Source: Coccinella septempunctata
Taxonomy: Eukaryota > Arthropoda > Insecta > Coleoptera > Coccinellidae
Reading direction: 5' to 3'
Length of the DNA: 64,000 nt
Assembly: GCF_907165205.1 (NCBI RefSeq)
Contig: NC_058192.1
Coordinates: 29,788,001 to 29,852,000 of the forward strand
The first letter of the stretch is position 1; every line of letters begins with the position of its first letter. Below the pieces are notes generated by a model. That model made no database searches. It was not told the DNA's origin and was given only the letters and a program-made list of their open reading frames with translations. Positions 55,680 through 62,963 of this stretch are shown piece after piece. Both the position numbers and the translations under genes were made by a program.

Positions 55680-56708
55680 CTGTCCCCTCCTTAAGCCTGT
55701 TCTGTCCCAGAACAGATTTAGTGAATTCCTCCGAGGACCGCGGCGAAACTTGCACTCATCACCATTCCTACAGTAGCCATTCTGATGGAAGTAGCACTCC
55801 ACAGTTTTTCCAGGCTCCCTGGCCTGCTTTGGGTTGAAACTGCACACCAGGATCCGTATACCAGTCCCCTGAAATACCACCTCCAGCATGCTTCGCACAA
55901 CTCGCCAATTTAGCTGGTCCAATCCACAACCGAGCTTGGGAACAGCTAATTTCCTAACCCCAAAGCGTTGAAGGTCTTCTTTCAAGCTATGCAGTGCCGT
56001 CCATAGATTCTGATAGGTTGGCTTCTGATAGGAATGTTGCTTCGTGACTAGGTGATAAATGAACCGACCTTCAGCCTTCAATTTCAAAACTTTTCCGATT
56101 CTTGGCTGCTGTCGCAATAGTTGTTCCTGACGTCCAAATTTATTTCTGAATACTCTTGCTATTCCTTTGCTCATACGAAGGTCCTCCGCTACGCAATGAG
56201 CGAGAGAGTATTCCTTAGAGACGGTAAAGAGATCTTGATGTACTTCCTGTGTAACGCCGAACCGTGCAACGCGTGTCTCACCATAACAATCCATAAACTT
56301 CTGGTAATCGCTGCTACCTTGCATCGGGGCTTCCACAAGACGTACTTCTTCTTCGTCCTGCGCGTACGGGGCTAATCGGTTGAAATGGACAACCTTTGGT
56401 TTTCCTTTGGGGAGCTTCCTTATCCGGTAAACTACATCATTTATCCTCTTGATTATTTCATACGGTCCCTCCCACTGTCTCTGCAGCTTTGGTGAAAAAC
56501 CTTTCTTCCTTTGTGGATTATGTAGCCACACCAGATCCCCAGTGGTGAATCCACCTTCAATAGCCTTGATGTCGTAGCGCATTTTCATTCGGTCACTTGC
56601 TTGCTGCATTTGATTGCGCACCTTGCCATGAATGTAATCCAGCTTGTTCCTTAATTTACTAACGTAGTCCTCCCCAGCTACGTCTTCTCCAGGCTTACAT
56701 CCAAACTC
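55521..56708 (-). CDS. pol: Pol C-terminal part: integrase tail, macrodomain, CCCH-type finger
   Basis: This continues the pol frame after the TAA at 56711-56709 and is open to the stop at 55521. First comes the integrase C-terminal region ('KMRYDIKA', 'GDLVWLHNPQRKKGFSPKLQ', and a GPY-type motif 'WEGPYEIIKRINDVVYRI'). Then, at about 56240-55836, there is a macrodomain of the TARG1/OARD1 kind ('DLFTVSKEYSLAHCVAEDLR', 'KGIARVFRNKFG', 'FIYHLVTKQHSYQKPTYQNL', 'PKLGCGLDQLNW'). Such domains bind ADP-ribose and remove it from proteins or nucleic acids. The Lys of 'VTK' and the Asp of 'CGLD' stand where the TARG1 catalytic pair is expected. At 55796-55752 follows 'CYFHQNGYCRNGDECKF', a CCCH finger with Cys-X7-Cys-X5-Cys, where the His position appears to be Arg. 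The tail is Arg-rich and ends in the LTR. The role is unknown; removal of host ADP-ribose marks is an inference. Confidence 0.85.
   Translation of the reverse strand, partial: EFGCKPGEDVAGEDYVSKLRNKLDYIHGKVRNQMQQASDRMKMRYDIKAIEGGFTTGDLVWLHNPQRKKGFSPKLQRQWEGPYEIIKRINDVVYRIRKLPKGKPKVVHFNRLAPYAQDEEEVRLVEAPMQGSSDYQKFMDCYGETRVARFGVTQEVHQDLFTVSKEYSLAHCVAEDLRMSKGIARVFRNKFGRQEQLLRQQPRIGKVLKLKAEGRFIYHLVTKQHSYQKPTYQNLWTALHSLKEDLQRFGVRKLAVPKLGCGLDQLNWRVVRSMLEVVFQGTGIRILVCSFNPKQAREPGKTVECYFHQNGYCRNGDECKFRRGPRRNSLNLFWDRTGLRRGQCNQSGPCGRTFRETERSRNSRITANLPECFRRLYKPSGGAGRKYKYSYSASD
55680..55693 (-). other. Polypurine tract of the Gypsy element
   Basis: In element sense AAGGAGGGGACAG lies immediately before the 3' LTR, the expected plus-strand primer position. 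It is inside the pol-macrodomain frame. Confidence 0.7.
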
Positions 56709-59700
56709 TTAGTCGCAAGGCAGTCTTATTTCTCGGCCGAACATTATACTGGTTGGAGTTTCCTTGGTAGATTCTTGAACCGAAGATCTATATGCCATGG
56801 TGAATAGATGTAAATATTCATCCCAATCCCGCTGGTGATCAGAAACTACTTTGGCTAGATGTTTTCCCATGGTCCGATTCATTCGTTCGACCATGCCGTC
56901 TGATTGTGGATGAAGAGGTGTAGTCCTTGTTTTGTGAATCCCCAATTTGCTGCATACTTCTTGGAATAACTTCGATTCAAAATTTCGGCCTTGATCACAA
57001 TGCAGCTCCAGAGGTATTCCAAATCTGCAGAAGAATTCTCTGACCAATTTATCAGCTACTGTACTTGCCTCTTGATTGGGAATACCGTAGGCTTCCACCC
57101 ATTTCGTGAAATAGTCCATCGCTACCAAAATGTACTTGTTCCCATGGTCTGTTTCGGGAAAGGGGCCAGCGATGTCGATAGCTACTCGTTTCATGGGAGA
57201 TCCGACGTTATATTGCTTCATTGGTGCTTTTCCTCTACCATAAGGTCCGTTAGCAGCAGCGCAAACCTTGCATCTTCTACACCAATTTTTAACGTCCCTC
57301 TTACAATTTAGCCAATAAAATCGCTGCCTGACTTTTTCCAACGTCTTGGTTATCCCGAAATGTCCACCTGAAGTTCCATTATGTAGTCTGGTCAGAATGT
57401 CTGTCACACGGCTCTTTGGCACAATCAACTGAAGTCTCTGCTCAGTTCCATCTTCATTTTCCCAACAACGTTTCAGAAGACCTCCATCAATCTTCAATGT
57501 TTCCCATTGTGCCCAATATGACTTTACATTCTGGCTCAGTCTGGATACTTCTTCCCAAGTAGGTCGTCTACCGCTCTTCTTCCAACTCAGGATTACTTTT
57601 AAGTCGTTATCTTCCTCTTGTGCCTTTTGAATTTCTTCAGGTAGCCAGTCGTCTTCGATTACGGTGGTCCGCCTCAAATCGATCTTTTCTTCCAGGCGCG
57701 AACAATGGCGGCAATTCTCGGGACAAGGTCTTCTAGATAACGCGTCTGCATTGCGATGGCTAGTCCCCGCTCTGTGTTCAGTGTCAAAGTCATACTCTTG
57801 CAGCCTCTCAATCCATCTAGCCACTTGTCCTTCCGGGTTCTTGAAACTCAGGAGCCATTTCAAAGCAGCATGGTCCGTTCTTAGTAAGAATTTCCTTCCG
57901 TACGAATATTTGTAGAAATGTTCTACGGACTTGATGACTGCTAAAAGTTCCCTCCTGGTCATGCAATAATTCCGTTCTGGTTTGGACAACACCTTGCTGA
58001 AGTACCCGATGACTCTTTCCTGTCCATCCTGGACTTGCGATAGAACGCCGCCAATGGCTGTATTACTGGCGTCGGTGTCGAGCACAAATTTACCTTCAGC
58101 CCTTGCGTAACTCAGAACTGGAGCTGTGACCAGAGCCTTTTTCAATCGTTCGAAGGCTTCAGCGCAATCATCGGACCATATGTACTCCTGTCCATCTTCC
58201 GTCAATTTCGTCAGTGGCTTGGCAACGTTGGCAAAACCAGATACAAATCTTCTATAATAAGTGCAAAGGCCTAAGAAACTCCGCAACTCACTCTTGTCTT
58301 TCGGTATAGGCCATTCCTGCACTGCCTTGATCTTATCCGGATCAACTTTCACACCTCCCCGTGAAACTACGTGTCCCAAATATTTCACTTCTGTTCGAAA
58401 CAGATTACACTTTTTAGGACTAAGCTTTAGGTTGGCATCGCGAAGTCGCTGGAAAACCTCGGATAGGTTGTGTAGGTGATCTTGGAATGATTTTCCCACC
58501 ACTATCACATCATCCAGATACACCAGACAAGTTTTCCAGGAGAGTCCTCTCAATATTGTCTCCATCAGACGTTCAAATGTGGCAGGAGCATTACATAGAC
58601 CAAAAGGCATAACTTCAAACTGCCACAGACCTGTTCCAATACTGAAGGCAGTTTTTTCTTTATCCTTTGGATCCAAGCCAACCTGCCAATACCCACTCTT
58701 CAGATCCAAGGTGGAAAACCAACGTGATCCCGAGAGTGTGTCCAGGGTATCGTCAATTCTCGGTAAGGGATAGCTGTCCTTTTTCGTGGCCTGATTGAGC
58801 TGCCTGTAGTCTACGCAGAATCTAGTGGTTCCATCCTTCTTCTTCACTAATACAACGGGCGATGTCCAGGGGCTATCGGACGGTTCGATTACACCTTCTC
58901 TCGCCATGTCTTCAATAATCCTTTCAGCTTCTTCTCTTTTTGCCAGAGGAAGACGTCTAGGATGCTGTCGGATAGGTTGTGCATCACCAGTATTGATTTT
59001 ATGCTGCACAACATCAGTCTTCCCTGCTTTTCCGTCCGTAGCAAAAACGTCGGAGAACGTTTGAACCAATTTTCTCACTTCGAGTAGTTGGTATCGGTCG
59101 AGCTCTTGACATTTTGAAGTGAGGAGGGACACCAGTTCTTCAGAATTTCTTTGCGATTTTGAGACTTCTGCAGTACTTATCCCACCCGAAATATGGTACA
59201 CAGGTACACCACGTCCAATCAAGGTATCCTTCTTCAGGGTGACTGGAAACATGTTGACATTTAGCAATCGGATGGGAATGCTGTCTCTTACCCTTACCAA
59301 GGTCTTCCCAAGTAATAGTCCTTTAGCTAAGGTTATATCGTCAGAGGGCTCAATTACTCTCACGCAGCCACTCCTCGTTACATCGTCACATCTACCAGTC
59401 ACTATGCCTTCAGTTCGCCCTGGCAACGTGATGTCCTCGGTCAGTCGAATCCGATATATCTTGTCCTCCACATCATTGAATGGAATCTCTTCACTTCCTA
59501 GCCGAAGTACATCACTCTTCAAATCCAATTGGCATCCAAGCTTCTTAACAAGATCCAATCCCAGAATAACTTCTTCCGTGATTCCAGCTACCAGAACTTC
59601 GTGGCTAATTGTTGTGTTTCCCAATTCAATAGTGGAGACGATCGATCCATAAGTCGGTATTTCTTGTCCAGACGCAGTTCGGAGTTTGATCCTAACTGGG

Positions 59701-59909
59701 CGAGTCTTGAGTCCTTCAGCAATTTCTGGACGCACAATGGTTTTGGTCGAGCCAGTGTCTACCAGTATTTTCACATTTCGATCATTTATCTTTCCAGGGA
59801 TAACTATGCTTGATAAATCCTTAGACATTATTCCTCGGATTATCACTTCGGGGGCATTTTTGGCTTGGGTCGATTTATGCCCCTTATCACCGACCCCTTT
59901 TAGTTTCCC
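56709..59909 (-). CDS. pol: Gypsy pol: protease, reverse transcriptase, RNase H, integrase
   Basis: The frame is open from before 59978 down to TAA 56711-56709. Expression starts by frameshift near 59903, not at its own ATG. Numbering from the first open codon (59978), the aspartic protease has 'LVDTGSTKTIV' (Asp74). Reverse transcriptase has 'FSTLDLKSGYW' (Asp425) and 'YLDD' (487-490). RNase H has 'LDTDAS' (Asp634), 'TRRELLAV', 'RTDHAALKW' and 'HRNADALSR'. The integrase zinc site has His866, His873, Cys900, Cys903; its catalytic Asp935, Asp995 and Glu1031 are 35 residues apart for the last pair. All catalytic residues are present. The TAA falls after 'GREIRLPCD' in the integrase, and the frame continues open beyond it, so this copy is probably defective unless the stop is suppressed. 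Cellular role: cDNA synthesis and integration. Confidence 0.92.
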   Translation of the reverse strand, partial: GKLKGVGDKGHKSTQAKNAPEVIIRGIMSKDLSSIVIPGKINDRNVKILVDTGSTKTIVRPEIAEGLKTRPVRIKLRTASGQEIPTYGSIVSTIELGNTTISHEVLVAGITEEVILGLDLVKKLGCQLDLKSDVLRLGSEEIPFNDVEDKIYRIRLTEDITLPGRTEGIVTGRCDDVTRSGCVRVIEPSDDITLAKGLLLGKTLVRVRDSIPIRLLNVNMFPVTLKKDTLIGRGVPVYHISGGISTAEVSKSQRNSEELVSLLTSKCQELDRYQLLEVRKLVQTFSDVFATDGKAGKTDVVQHKINTGDAQPIRQHPRRLPLAKREEAERIIEDMAREGVIEPSDSPWTSPVVLVKKKDGTTRFCVDYRQLNQATKKDSYPLPRIDDTLDTLSGSRWFSTLDLKSGYWQVGLDPKDKEKTAFSIGTGLWQFEVMPFGLCNAPATFERLMETILRGLSWKTCLVYLDDVIVVGKSFQDHLHNLSEVFQRLRDANLKLSPKKCNLFRTEVKYLGHVVSRGGVKVDPDKIKAVQEWPIPKDKSELRSFLGLCTYYRRFVSGFANVAKPLTKLTEDGQEYIWSDDCAEAFERLKKALVTAPVLSYARAEGKFVLDTDASNTAIGGVLSQVQDGQERVIGYFSKVLSKPERNYCMTRRELLAVIKSVEHFYKYSYGRKFLLRTDHAALKWLLSFKNPEGQVARWIERLQEYDFDTEHRAGTSHRNADALSRRPCPENCRHCSRLEEKIDLRRTTVIEDDWLPEEIQKAQEEDNDLKVILSWKKSGRRPTWEEVSRLSQNVKSYWAQWETLKIDGGLLKRCWENEDGTEQRLQLIVPKSRVTDILTRLHNGTSGGHFGITKTLEKVRQRFYWLNCKRDVKNWCRRCKVCAAANGPYGRGKAPMKQYNVGSPMKRVAIDIAGPFPETDHGNKYILVAMDYFTKWVEAYGIPNQEASTVADKLVREFFCRFGIPLELHCDQGRNFESKLFQEVCSKLGIHKTRTTPLHPQSDGMVERMNRTMGKHLAKVVSDHQRDWDEYLHLFTMAYRSSVQESTKETPTSIMFGREIRLPCD
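59851..59909 (-). promoter_or_regulatory. -1 ribosomal frameshift signal between gag and pol
   Basis: In element sense the heptamer G GGA AAC (59909-59903) lies directly before the gag stop TAA. After a 6-nt spacer comes an H-type pseudoknot. Stem 1 is GGGTCG (59896-59891) with CGACCC (59872-59867); stem 2 is GGGGCAT (59883-59877) with ATGCCCC (59857-59851). A slip of -1 on this heptamer enters the pol frame exactly. Confidence 0.85.
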
Positions 59910-61039
59910 TTCTGTGACTCTTTTTCCAATTCTGGACAGTTTCGCTTGAAATGCCCACTTTTGTTGCAGTTCCAGCACACAGCATCCTTTTTCCTAACTT
60001 GTGATATTCTGCGGATTTCTTCTCTGACAATGTCCTCAATAGATCGGTCTGTTTCTTGGACTTGTCTTACACGAAGGTGTTCCCTATGCGACGCTTGCTT
60101 CGCTGCTTCAATTTCCAAAGCCTGGGCTAAGGCATCATCTACGGTTCTAGGGCGTGCTAGTCTCAGGGCTTGTTGTATTTCCCCATCCTTTATCCCATCC
60201 ACGAATGTCTGGATTGATAGCTGTTCCAGGAAGCTATCTGGAGCAGATGGATAAGCCAGCCTGACTAATCTCGCCACATCAGCTTCAAACTCCTGGAGAT
60301 TTTCCCCTGTTTTCTGCACTCGGTTCTTTATTTGTGCATGGTATACTTGTTGTAGATGGGCATCACCATATCTCATCTGAAGTTTCGATGTAAGAACTTC
60401 GTAACAGGCTTGTTGACTCTCCGGGATCGTCTGGAGAATGTTGAGTGCCTCTCCTCGTAGAGCTATAATTAATGCCGTGGCTTTTTCGTTGTCGTTCCAA
60501 TTATTTACCAGGGCAGCAGCTTCAAACTGTTTTTGATATGTCGACCAAGGTATTTTTCCATCAAAAGTTGGAGGCTTGATCTTCATTCTACTACCTTCGC
60601 CGTCATTTTCCGCTTTCGCTGTGCTGTAGGGTGTTGAAGCCAGAATATCTGTTCTGTTTGACATTCTTTTCAAGGAATCTATCAACTTGGAATGATGTTC
60701 AATTATTCCTGCCATTTCTTCAAACTTGCCGTTAACCTTGTCAAACTTTTCATCAACTTCGTCAAATTTTCCACTCACTATATCGAATCTCTCGTCCACT
60801 TTATCGAATTTTCCATTTATGATTTCCAGTTTCTCGTCCAATTTGTCTGTAAGTTGACTCACCACATCATTACAATTTTCCTTAATCTCGTCCATTTTCT
60901 CATTCAACTTACAAGAGTTCTCCTCCATTTTCTCATTCAATTTTCGAGAATTTTCTTCCATTCTTTCGTTCATCTTACTCAAAAAGTCCATTACCGCTTG
61001 AGTCTCCATCGCGTTCTGCAGTCTTGTGGTCACTGGCAT
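59900..61039 (-). CDS. gag: Gypsy gag: coiled coil, capsid-like region, zinc knuckle
   Basis: Start at ATG 61039-61037 ('MPVTTRLQNAM'), stop TAA 59902-59900, about 379 residues. The N-terminal ~120 residues are a long heptad-repeat coiled coil made of reiterated 'KFDEVDEKFDKVNGKF'-type units. A capsid-like helical region follows ('PPTFDGKIPWSTYQKQFEAA', 'LQEFEADVARLVRLAY'), and a CCHC knuckle 'CWNCNKSGHFKRNC' near the C-terminus binds RNA. It assembles the intracellular particle. The open frame extends a few codons further upstream without an ATG. It overlaps pol in the -1 frame. Confidence 0.9.
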   Translation of the reverse strand: MPVTTRLQNAMETQAVMDFLSKMNERMEENSRKLNEKMEENSCKLNEKMDEIKENCNDVVSQLTDKLDEKLEIINGKFDKVDERFDIVSGKFDEVDEKFDKVNGKFEEMAGIIEHHSKLIDSLKRMSNRTDILASTPYSTAKAENDGEGSRMKIKPPTFDGKIPWSTYQKQFEAAALVNNWNDNEKATALIIALRGEALNILQTIPESQQACYEVLTSKLQMRYGDAHLQQVYHAQIKNRVQKTGENLQEFEADVARLVRLAYPSAPDSFLEQLSIQTFVDGIKDGEIQQALRLARPRTVDDALAQALEIEAAKQASHREHLRVRQVQETDRSIEDIVREEIRRISQVRKKDAVCWNCNKSGHFKRNCPELEKESQKGN

Positions 61040-61084
61040 GAACTTCAAATATCCAAAATTATTTATTTAATTCGAGCGATGTTG

Positions 61085-61104
61085 AACCGCACACTTGACA
61101 CCAA
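61085..61104 (-). other. Candidate primer-binding site
   Basis: In element sense TTGGTGTCAAGTGTGCGG directly follows the 5' LTR. TGG at one base from the LTR is the usual start for a tRNA-complementary site. The tRNA was not identified. Confidence 0.55.
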
Positions 61105-61388
61105 TGTAACGTTTTCTTCGCTTAATTAAAACGTCCAACTTATTAAAATTATTTATTTACACTTAATACACATATAACTCACAAACTAACTATTACACTA
61201 CTATTTATTTGCACTCTTGTTTATTTCCACTAGTCGCTTGCACTGTAACTGTACTTGTACTTCCTACCTGCTCCTCCGCTGGGCTTATATAGGCGCCGGA
61301 AACATTCAGGTAGATTCGCGGTTATTCTGGAATTTCTCGACCGCTCTGTTTCTCGAAAGGTCCGACCGCAAGGGCCGGACTGGTTACA
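61105..61388 (-). repeat. 5' LTR of the Gypsy element
   Basis: 284 bp, by eye identical to 55396-55679, including TATATAAG (complement of about 61284-61291). Confidence 0.92.
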
Positions 61389-61463
61389 ATATTATACTGA
61401 CCTCTTGTATTTTCCATGCCAATAACTAGATTTGGTATGCCTTCAATCAAGATAAACTTCAAT

Positions 61464-61770
61464 AAAGAATGATCACGCCTAAACGGGGAGGCAATGAATA
61501 CAATAATGAGGATAAATTCAGATGCATACTACCCGCTGAATATCAACAAGTGTTACGATCTGAATTGAACTAGCCAATTTGCCATCGTCAAGGCCCCAAA
61601 ATGGAGTACGCTCCTCCGAAGAAAAGCCATGGTCAGCATCTGCTTTTCTTCGGTGGAGCGTACTCCATTTTGGGGCCTTGACGATGGCAAATTGGCTATT
61701 TCAATTCAGATCGTAACAATTGTTGATATTCATATCAACGGGTAGTATGCATCTGAATTTATCCTCATTA
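61464..61770. mobile_element. K element, palindromic copy
   Basis: About 307 bp, mostly two inverted arms (61503-61617 and 61652-61771) around a GAAGAAAAG...CTTTTCTTC centre. Flanked by TAAACTTCAAT at 61453-61463 and 61771-61781, and F copy B is continuous here, so this is an insertion. Direct copies of one arm lie at 28277 and 29062. Superfamily unknown; a duplication of 9-12 bp is atypical for hAT or mariner. Confidence 0.6.
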
Positions 61771-61954
61771 TAAACTTCAATTATGCTCGTCACATATTTT
61801 CCAAAGAGATTCGTAGAACGGACAATATAGCGTTGATTTAAAACCCAAAAATGTTTTGACAACCGTCATAACCCCACATTTTCGTACTATGCAGAGTGAA
61901 ATGTGCCGAATTTCCATGGCCAACCGACTGCAAAAATAAAAGTGAATGGAGTAT

Positions 61955-62720
61955 ACACAAGAATTTATTGACAAAATCCATGATATAGTTTTAAGTGATC
62001 GACGAATCAAAGTGCGTGAGATAGTTGACGATATAGGCATATCACAAGATGCAGTGTTCTCAATTTCGTATGAAAATTTGGCTGTAAAAAGTATTTCGGC
62101 CGCGTTCGCCCTCAGCGGAGAATAAACGCAAACGTATATTCGATTCTCAGACGATTTTGTGGATTTTTCGTTGCAATCCTGCAGAGTGTCTGCGCAATTA
62201 CATAACTATAGACGAAGCATGGATTTCTTTTTACACTTCGGAGAAGAAGGAACGGTAAGAACAGTGGATTTTGAAAAGAGAGCGGGCAAAAACGGTTGAA
62301 TCGGCCGATAAGGTTATGGCCACAGTTTTTTGGGTTGCACACAGGATATTCTGCATTGATGACATGGAAAAAGGAAAAACAATAACTGGAATGTACTATG
62401 CGTCGTTATTGAAAAGATTCAGAGAATAAATCTGGAAGAAACGTCCTAATTTGAAAAAAGAAAAATTTGCAATGGCAAATTCATGGAATTAAAGTTTCAA
62501 TTATTACCACACCCACCGCATTCACTTTATTTGGTCCCCAGTGACTACTTCCCATTTCCAAACTTGAAAAATGGATCGGCGGACAACGGTTCTTGTCTAA
62601 CGGGGACGTCATCACCCGAACAAATGCCAATTTGGAGAACCTTCAGAAATCTTACCTTTCAGAGGGCTAAATAAGATTTCTGAAGGTTCTCCAAATTGGA
62701 AAAAATTTTGAAAATTATCT
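61955..62720 (+). pseudogene. Mariner transposase pseudogene
   Basis: Plus-strand translation in shifting frames shows the mariner order: helix-turn-helix ('VREIVDDIGISQDAVFSI'), 'FRCNPAECLRNYITIDEAWI' with the first catalytic Asp, 'ADKVMATVFWVAHRIFCIDD', 'GKTITGMYYASLLKRF', and near 62540 a decayed 'PHPPHSLYLVPSDYFPFPNLK', the region of the last catalytic Asp. Several stops and frameshifts make it dead. It abuts the end of F copy C at 61953. Confidence 0.75.
62627..62699. repeat. 28-bp perfect inverted duplication
   Basis: CCAATTTGGAGAACCTTCAG... at 62627-62654 is repeated inverted at 62672-62699 with a 17-nt loop. The left arm is mariner coding sequence, so the right arm is an inverted copy of it. 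Confidence 0.85.
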
Positions 62721-62802
62721 CGGGACAATATTCAGAAAAGGTCCTTGTTGGTCTGGGTTAAAGAGACTCAATTTAACAAAATGCCGACGTTTCGATTCGA
62801 GA

Positions 62803-62963
62803 GTTTTGTATGAACAATCCACTAAAGCAAGCAAACATTATATAATAAATACTCTTTTTATATTTATATATATGTAACCAAGTTGTTAATTTGTTCGATC
62901 TTATTTTTTCCCTTACCCTTCATTAATGTTTGCTTGCTTTAGTGGATTGTTCGTATACAAAAC
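62803..62963. mobile_element. Small foldback element
   Basis: GTTTTGTATGAACAATCCAC... with AAGCAAGCAAACATTA at 62803-62840 pairs with its inverse at about 62924-62963. About 160 bp; no clear duplication. Confidence 0.5.

Larger units (their letters stand above)
55396..61388 (-). mobile_element. Ty3/Gypsy LTR retrotransposon with macrodomain-bearing pol
   Basis: 5993 bp on the minus strand, bounded by 284-bp LTRs (TG...CA) that appear identical, with a 4-bp target duplication ATAT (55392-55395, 61389-61392). The order in its own sense is 5' LTR, candidate primer-binding site, gag, -1 frameshift site, pol (protease, reverse transcriptase, RNase H, integrase), macrodomain, CCCH-type finger, polypurine tract, 3' LTR. 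No envelope gene is present. Identical LTRs imply a very recent insertion. One TAA interrupts the integrase region. Confidence 0.92.
51196..61953 (-). mobile_element. F repeat, copy C, stretched over 10.8 kb by later insertions
   Basis: The inverse of copy B can be followed piece by piece: 51196-51396, 52850-53827, 55362-55395, 61389-61463 and 61771-61953. Both terminal repeats (TACTCCATTC...; ...GTGAATGGAGTA) are present, so all intervening DNA entered later. The insertions are the 51397-52849 element, the hAT MITE at 52880, the TA-target foldback at 53828 (itself containing two more), the Gypsy element at 55396 and the K element at 61464. Confidence 0.75.

Noticed and set aside
59119..59652. 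177-residue plus-strand ORF inside the Gypsy element
   Set aside because: It is antisense to pol with no family motif; a shadow of the real frame.
55396..61388. Classification as an endogenous retrovirus (errantivirus)
   Set aside because: No envelope-like frame with signal peptide or membrane segments was seen; the extra sequence is a macrodomain and zinc finger.
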